DNA from: Cymbidium sinense
Taxonomy: Eukaryota; Streptophyta; Magnoliopsida; Asparagales; Orchidaceae
Direction of reading: 5' to 3'
Assembly: GCA_021442155.1 (NCBI GenBank)
Contig: CM038215.1
Span: forward strand, 10,688,976-10,752,975
DNA length: 64,000 nucleotides
Made by a program: the position numbers and the translations under genes. Positions 60,871-64,000 of this stretch are shown here, piece after piece; position 1 is the first letter of the stretch, and every line of letters starts with the position of its first letter. Below the pieces are notes generated by a model. The model was not told where the DNA came from and did not search any database. It worked only from the letters and a program-made list of their open reading frames with translations.

Positions 60871-62009
60871 TAGTCAAATTACTAAGTTGACTTGGTTTGA
60901 CCCAATTTGTGAAAATTGATTAACTTAGGGTGATCAATAATCATTATGGGAGGTTTCGATAGGCTTGGTTCAATCCAATTTGGGTAGGATTATAACTTGG
61001 CTCAAATAGGTGAAATTGGCCACTTTGGGTCAAGTAGACCAATTGGGTTTAGTTAGCTTGATTTTAGGTTGAGTTTAATTAGTTGAGTTTATATATGGAT
61101 TTGGGATTGATATATAAATTCAATAGCAATTGGCTTGGGTTCAAATTGGTTTTGGTTCATTTGAATATTTCAAGTCACAAATGTTAACTTGGGTTTGACT
61201 TGGGTTGATTTTGGTTTTGCTTGATGATTGTACATTTCATTTATATTTATGAATATGATTGAAGGTATGATTGATTCATGAGAAAATCAATTGATTTTGG
61301 ATTTTGGAATGAAGAAGTCCATGGAGTTGGGTTATGTGGCTTAGGTTTGAATTTTGATTTGGTTTGATGATTTGATGATTTAAATGTATATTTCATTTAA
61401 ATTTATGAAGATGATTAAAAATATGATTGATTTATGAGAAAATCAATAGAGTTTGACTTGATTTGGATTAATATTTGGCTAAGTCCATGGGATAGGTCAT
61501 ATGGCTTAGGAAGGGTTTTGACTTAATTTGATTTAGTTTTGATCATTTGAATGTAGATTTGATTTATATTTAGGAAGAGATGACTGAAGATATAAAGTGA
61601 TTATGAGAAAATTAATTGATTTTGGATTGATTTGGATTAGATTTGCTAAGTCCATGGAATAGGTCATATGGCTTGGGAAGTGTTTCAAGTTTAGATTTGA
61701 TCATGGGCTTCAATCATTTGGTTTTGGAATTTGGGTTTGGATTTGGATTTTAATTTGATGTTTGAATTGAACTTGAGGTTTGGTTTGAGAAGGTGAACAT
61801 GGATTGGATTTGGGTTGTAGGGTAGGTGGATTATCCTAATCCATAAAGCATAACCTAATCTAATGGTTAACTCTTCTAAGTCTTGAGGCTTAAGTTAAGT
61901 GTTTACCTAATTGTTAGAAGTGTCTTATCACTAGGGATATCTTAGTGTCTAGAAGACTCCTAAATCTAAGATGGGAAGATTGAATCCACACTCCAAAGTT
62001 AGGTCAATA
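60871..62009 (-). mobile_element. LTR 5' portion of element E (inverted)
   Basis: On the - strand it begins TATTGACCTAACTTTGG at 62009, the TGTTGA terminus with one G-to-A change, and matches the first ~1.45 kb of the LTR at 14739, with small deletions. It is cut at 60871, where the + strand LTR tail ends. The remainder of E would lie to the left of the window if A was inserted into it. No gene is seen. Confidence 0.7.
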
Positions 62010-62530
62010 GAGCTCCATAGTTGCTCGAGGTTCTTCGGGAGCATCATCCTCAAGTCAAGAAGTTGATGTAGAACTTGAGGTTGATTCATATATATCTATT
62101 TAATAGAATTATCTTTTGATTGGTACTTACTTTGTGTTCATAATTTAGCAAAGAAAGGGTCAATCCCACATACATGGTCAAAGAATAGGTCAGTCTACAT
62201 TGAAAAAATATGGAAAAAAAAATGCAAAATCTCTCAATCAAGATCGGGATAAGGATTCGGTATAAGGGTCCAGTCGATGATGATGATTACTGCTTAGTCA
62301 TCACCAATCATTTGGAATATGACAGGTTCTTTTCAAATCACATTATCTCATATGAGGAGCTATACTTAGAAACTTCAGATGATCCAGATTATTTTGAAGT
62401 CAAAGATGCACCGACAGATTTCAAAGAAGAGATCAAGTCAACCATCAACGAAAAATCAACTCAAGAACTGAAGAAGATCCATGCCCAACATACATTAGTT
62501 CTTTATTGAATGAAATTGAAACCAATGAAT
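62010..62530 (+). pseudogene. pol: Protease-RT linker of pol, element D (interrupted)
   Basis: Coding text resumes at 62010 with GASSSSQEVDVELEVDS-like sequence matching about 8290 of A. The open stretch 62210-62509 (99 codons) includes GPVDDDDYCLVITNHLE and an acidic helix ending in STINEKSTQELKK, conserved in the other copies. No catalytic domain is present. The upstream protease and gag are not in the window. The left edge is the terminus of E. Confidence 0.7.
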
Positions 62531-63345
62531 TAGTTAGGCTATTGACTAAGTTAAAGGACTGCTTTACATGGAGTTATGAAGAGATGCCTGGATTGGCTCC
62601 TAATGTAGCGGTCCATAAAATAGCAATAGAGCCTACTACTAAGCCTATCAAGCAATCTCCTAGATGCATATGAGCAGACATAGAACAACAAGTCATTTAT
62701 GAAGTCAAGAAACTGATCGATGATGGCTTCATCTGGGAAGAAAAATACCCTACCTGGTTAGCCAGCATCATCCTAGTTAAGAAAAAGAATGGCCTAATTC
62801 ACATATGCGATAATTTTAGGGATTTAAATAAGGCATGTCCAAAAGATGAATTTACATTATCAATCTCGAGTCGATGGTGGACATTGCCTCATCTCATGCG
62901 CCTCTTCTTTTCATGGATGGCTCATCTGAATATAACAAAATAAAGATGGACCTTGAAGATGAAAGAAACACTACTTTTAGAACCCCAATCAGAATCTATT
63001 GCTATAAGGTCATGCCTTTATTCCTTAAAAATCCTGGTGCTATGTACTAGCAGGCTATAAATCAAATCATCAATGAACTGATTCATCATTAAGTCAAGTT
63101 CTATGTCAATGATCTCTTTGCCAAAAGTAGAGAAAAGGAATACCATCTATTTAACTTGAGAGTAGTTTTCGAACAATTAAGATAATTTAACCTCAAAATG
63201 AACCCCCTGAAGTGTGCATTCTATGTAGCTTCAAGGAAATTTCTTGGGTTTTGACACTAGGGAATCAAAATTGATCTGGAGAAGATCAAGGAAATATTAG
63301 AAATGCCACCCTCTAAAAGTTTAACTCAACTGAGATCATTCCTAT
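62531..63345 (+). pseudogene. pol: Reverse transcriptase domain, element D
   Basis: The domain starts with CFTWSYEEMPGLAPNVAVHK (about 62560-62620), followed by KKLIDDGFI (about 62707), KKKNGLIHIC and FRDLNKACPKDEF (about 62781-62850). FMDGSSEYNKIKMDLEDERN follows (about 62910-62970) and then the catalytic box at 63102-63113, which reads YVND. An Asp-to-Asn change therefore destroys the active site. The thumb segment LKMNPLKCAF and the E-M-P-P-S-K-S-L-T-Q-L end are clear. Stops include TAG in the Y-Q-Q-A segment. It resembles A more than B. Confidence 0.91.
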
Positions 63346-63935
63346 AGTGGTTGGCATATCTAAGATGCTTTATATCTAACTTATTAAAAAGATGTCAACC
63401 ATTCTTAGAACTTGTTAAAAAGGATGTGAAATTCAAGTGGGATGATAAGTGTGAACATGTCATTAAAGACATCATGACATCACCAGTTCTAGCAGCCCCT
63501 ATCTCGAGCAAGCTGCTCATACTTTACACTACTGCATTAGATGACTCCTTTGGTGATTTATTGGCCCAAGCAAATAATAAAAGGAAGGAAAACACACTCT
63601 CTTACCTCAGCCATTATCTAATCCCTATTGAGGCTAATTATCCACCCATTGAAAAGTATTGCCTAGCTTTAATCTTTATATCCCAAAAGTTATAGCACTA
63701 CATCCTTTCTCATAAGGTAAACTTAATCTCTGAGATCCATCCACTACAATATCTAATGACATGGTATATGATATCCAGATAGTTGGCACGATGGTCCATG
63801 ATCCTCTCACAGTTTGACATTACATTCGTACCCCTTCGTATGGTGAAAGGATAAGCACTAGCATATTTCTTAGAAGCACACCCACTTCCTGCTGACTCTC
63901 CGTTTAATGATGATCTCTCTGATGAACAAATCATG
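63346..63935 (+). pseudogene. pol: RNase H domain and connection, element D
   Basis: The open stretch 63351-63695 (114 codons) contains FKWDDKCEHVIKDI, then LYTTALDDSFGDLLAQANNK, LSHYLIPIEANYPPIEKYCL and LIFISQKL. The K-E-Y-L-V-K-P-P piece after KDI is deleted. After a stop, HYILSHKVNLI and the connection with ITFVPLRMVKG and ADSPFNDDLSDEQIMN (about 63820-63940) follow. Domain order and spacing match A. Confidence 0.88.
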
Positions 63936-64000
63936 AACTTTGGGGATACTAGCATTCACCATTGGGAGATGTACTTTGATGGTGCAGCTTCTTCTAAAAA
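63936..64000 (+). pseudogene. pol: Start of second RNase H, element D (cut by window edge)
   Basis: HHWEMYFDGAASS at 63958-63996 is the opening strand, with the first catalytic Asp, of the archaeal-type RNase H, just as in A at 10297. The rest lies beyond the window. Confidence 0.75.

Overview
The window is plant nuclear DNA made, as far as I can read it, entirely of decayed copies of one family of very large Ty3/gypsy LTR retrotransposons. No host gene, tRNA, rRNA or CRISPR array is visible. The lineage is called as Tat (Ogre-like) from four signs. The primer-binding site matches a tRNA-Arg tail. The gag carries a knuckle of the C-P-Y-H...G-H...E-D-C type. The protease ends in the LLGRPWIH / PSSLHQ block. 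A second, archaeal-type RNase H lies between the ordinary RNase H and the integrase. The species cannot be told; long AT-rich LTRs, stacked insertions of one family and heavy C-to-T decay suggest a large, methylated plant genome.

Layout. Element A (+): end of its 5' LTR (1-2110), primer-binding site (2121), hairpin-repeat leader (2580-4060), gag (4132-7230), pol (7240-12036), repeat-rich 3' UTR (12037-14738). Element B (+): 5' LTR (14739 to about 22420, also serving as the LTR after A), leader, gag (25013), pol (ends 33513), 3' UTR, and a 3' LTR (36264-42980) cut short. Element C (-) reads from 59425 down to 42981: 5' LTR, leader, gag (from 51583), pol (ends 43159), truncated 3' UTR. Then come a + strand LTR end (59426-60870), probably the tail of A's own 3' LTR; a - strand LTR start (60871-62009, element E); and + strand pol sequence (62010-64000, element D).

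Three junctions (59425, 60870, 62009) fall exactly on inferred LTR termini. They read as a nested stack: C in the LTR of A, A in the LTR of E, E in the pol of D. They also fix the LTR as TGTTGA...CACCA, about 7.7 kb long, which would make a full element about 28 kb. No reading frame is intact; B and C keep the catalytic YVDD of reverse transcriptase, A and D do not.

Most worth a second look: (1) the leader is an array of hairpins with a near-constant loop (TACCCAAATT) whose two arms change together from unit to unit; (2) the LTR carries a dense TTGACC/TTGACT (W-box-like) array about 1-2 kb upstream of a TATA-like site and a CpG-containing patch; (3) B and C form a very large inverted repeat. 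All comparisons were made by eye; no alignment, folding or database search was run.
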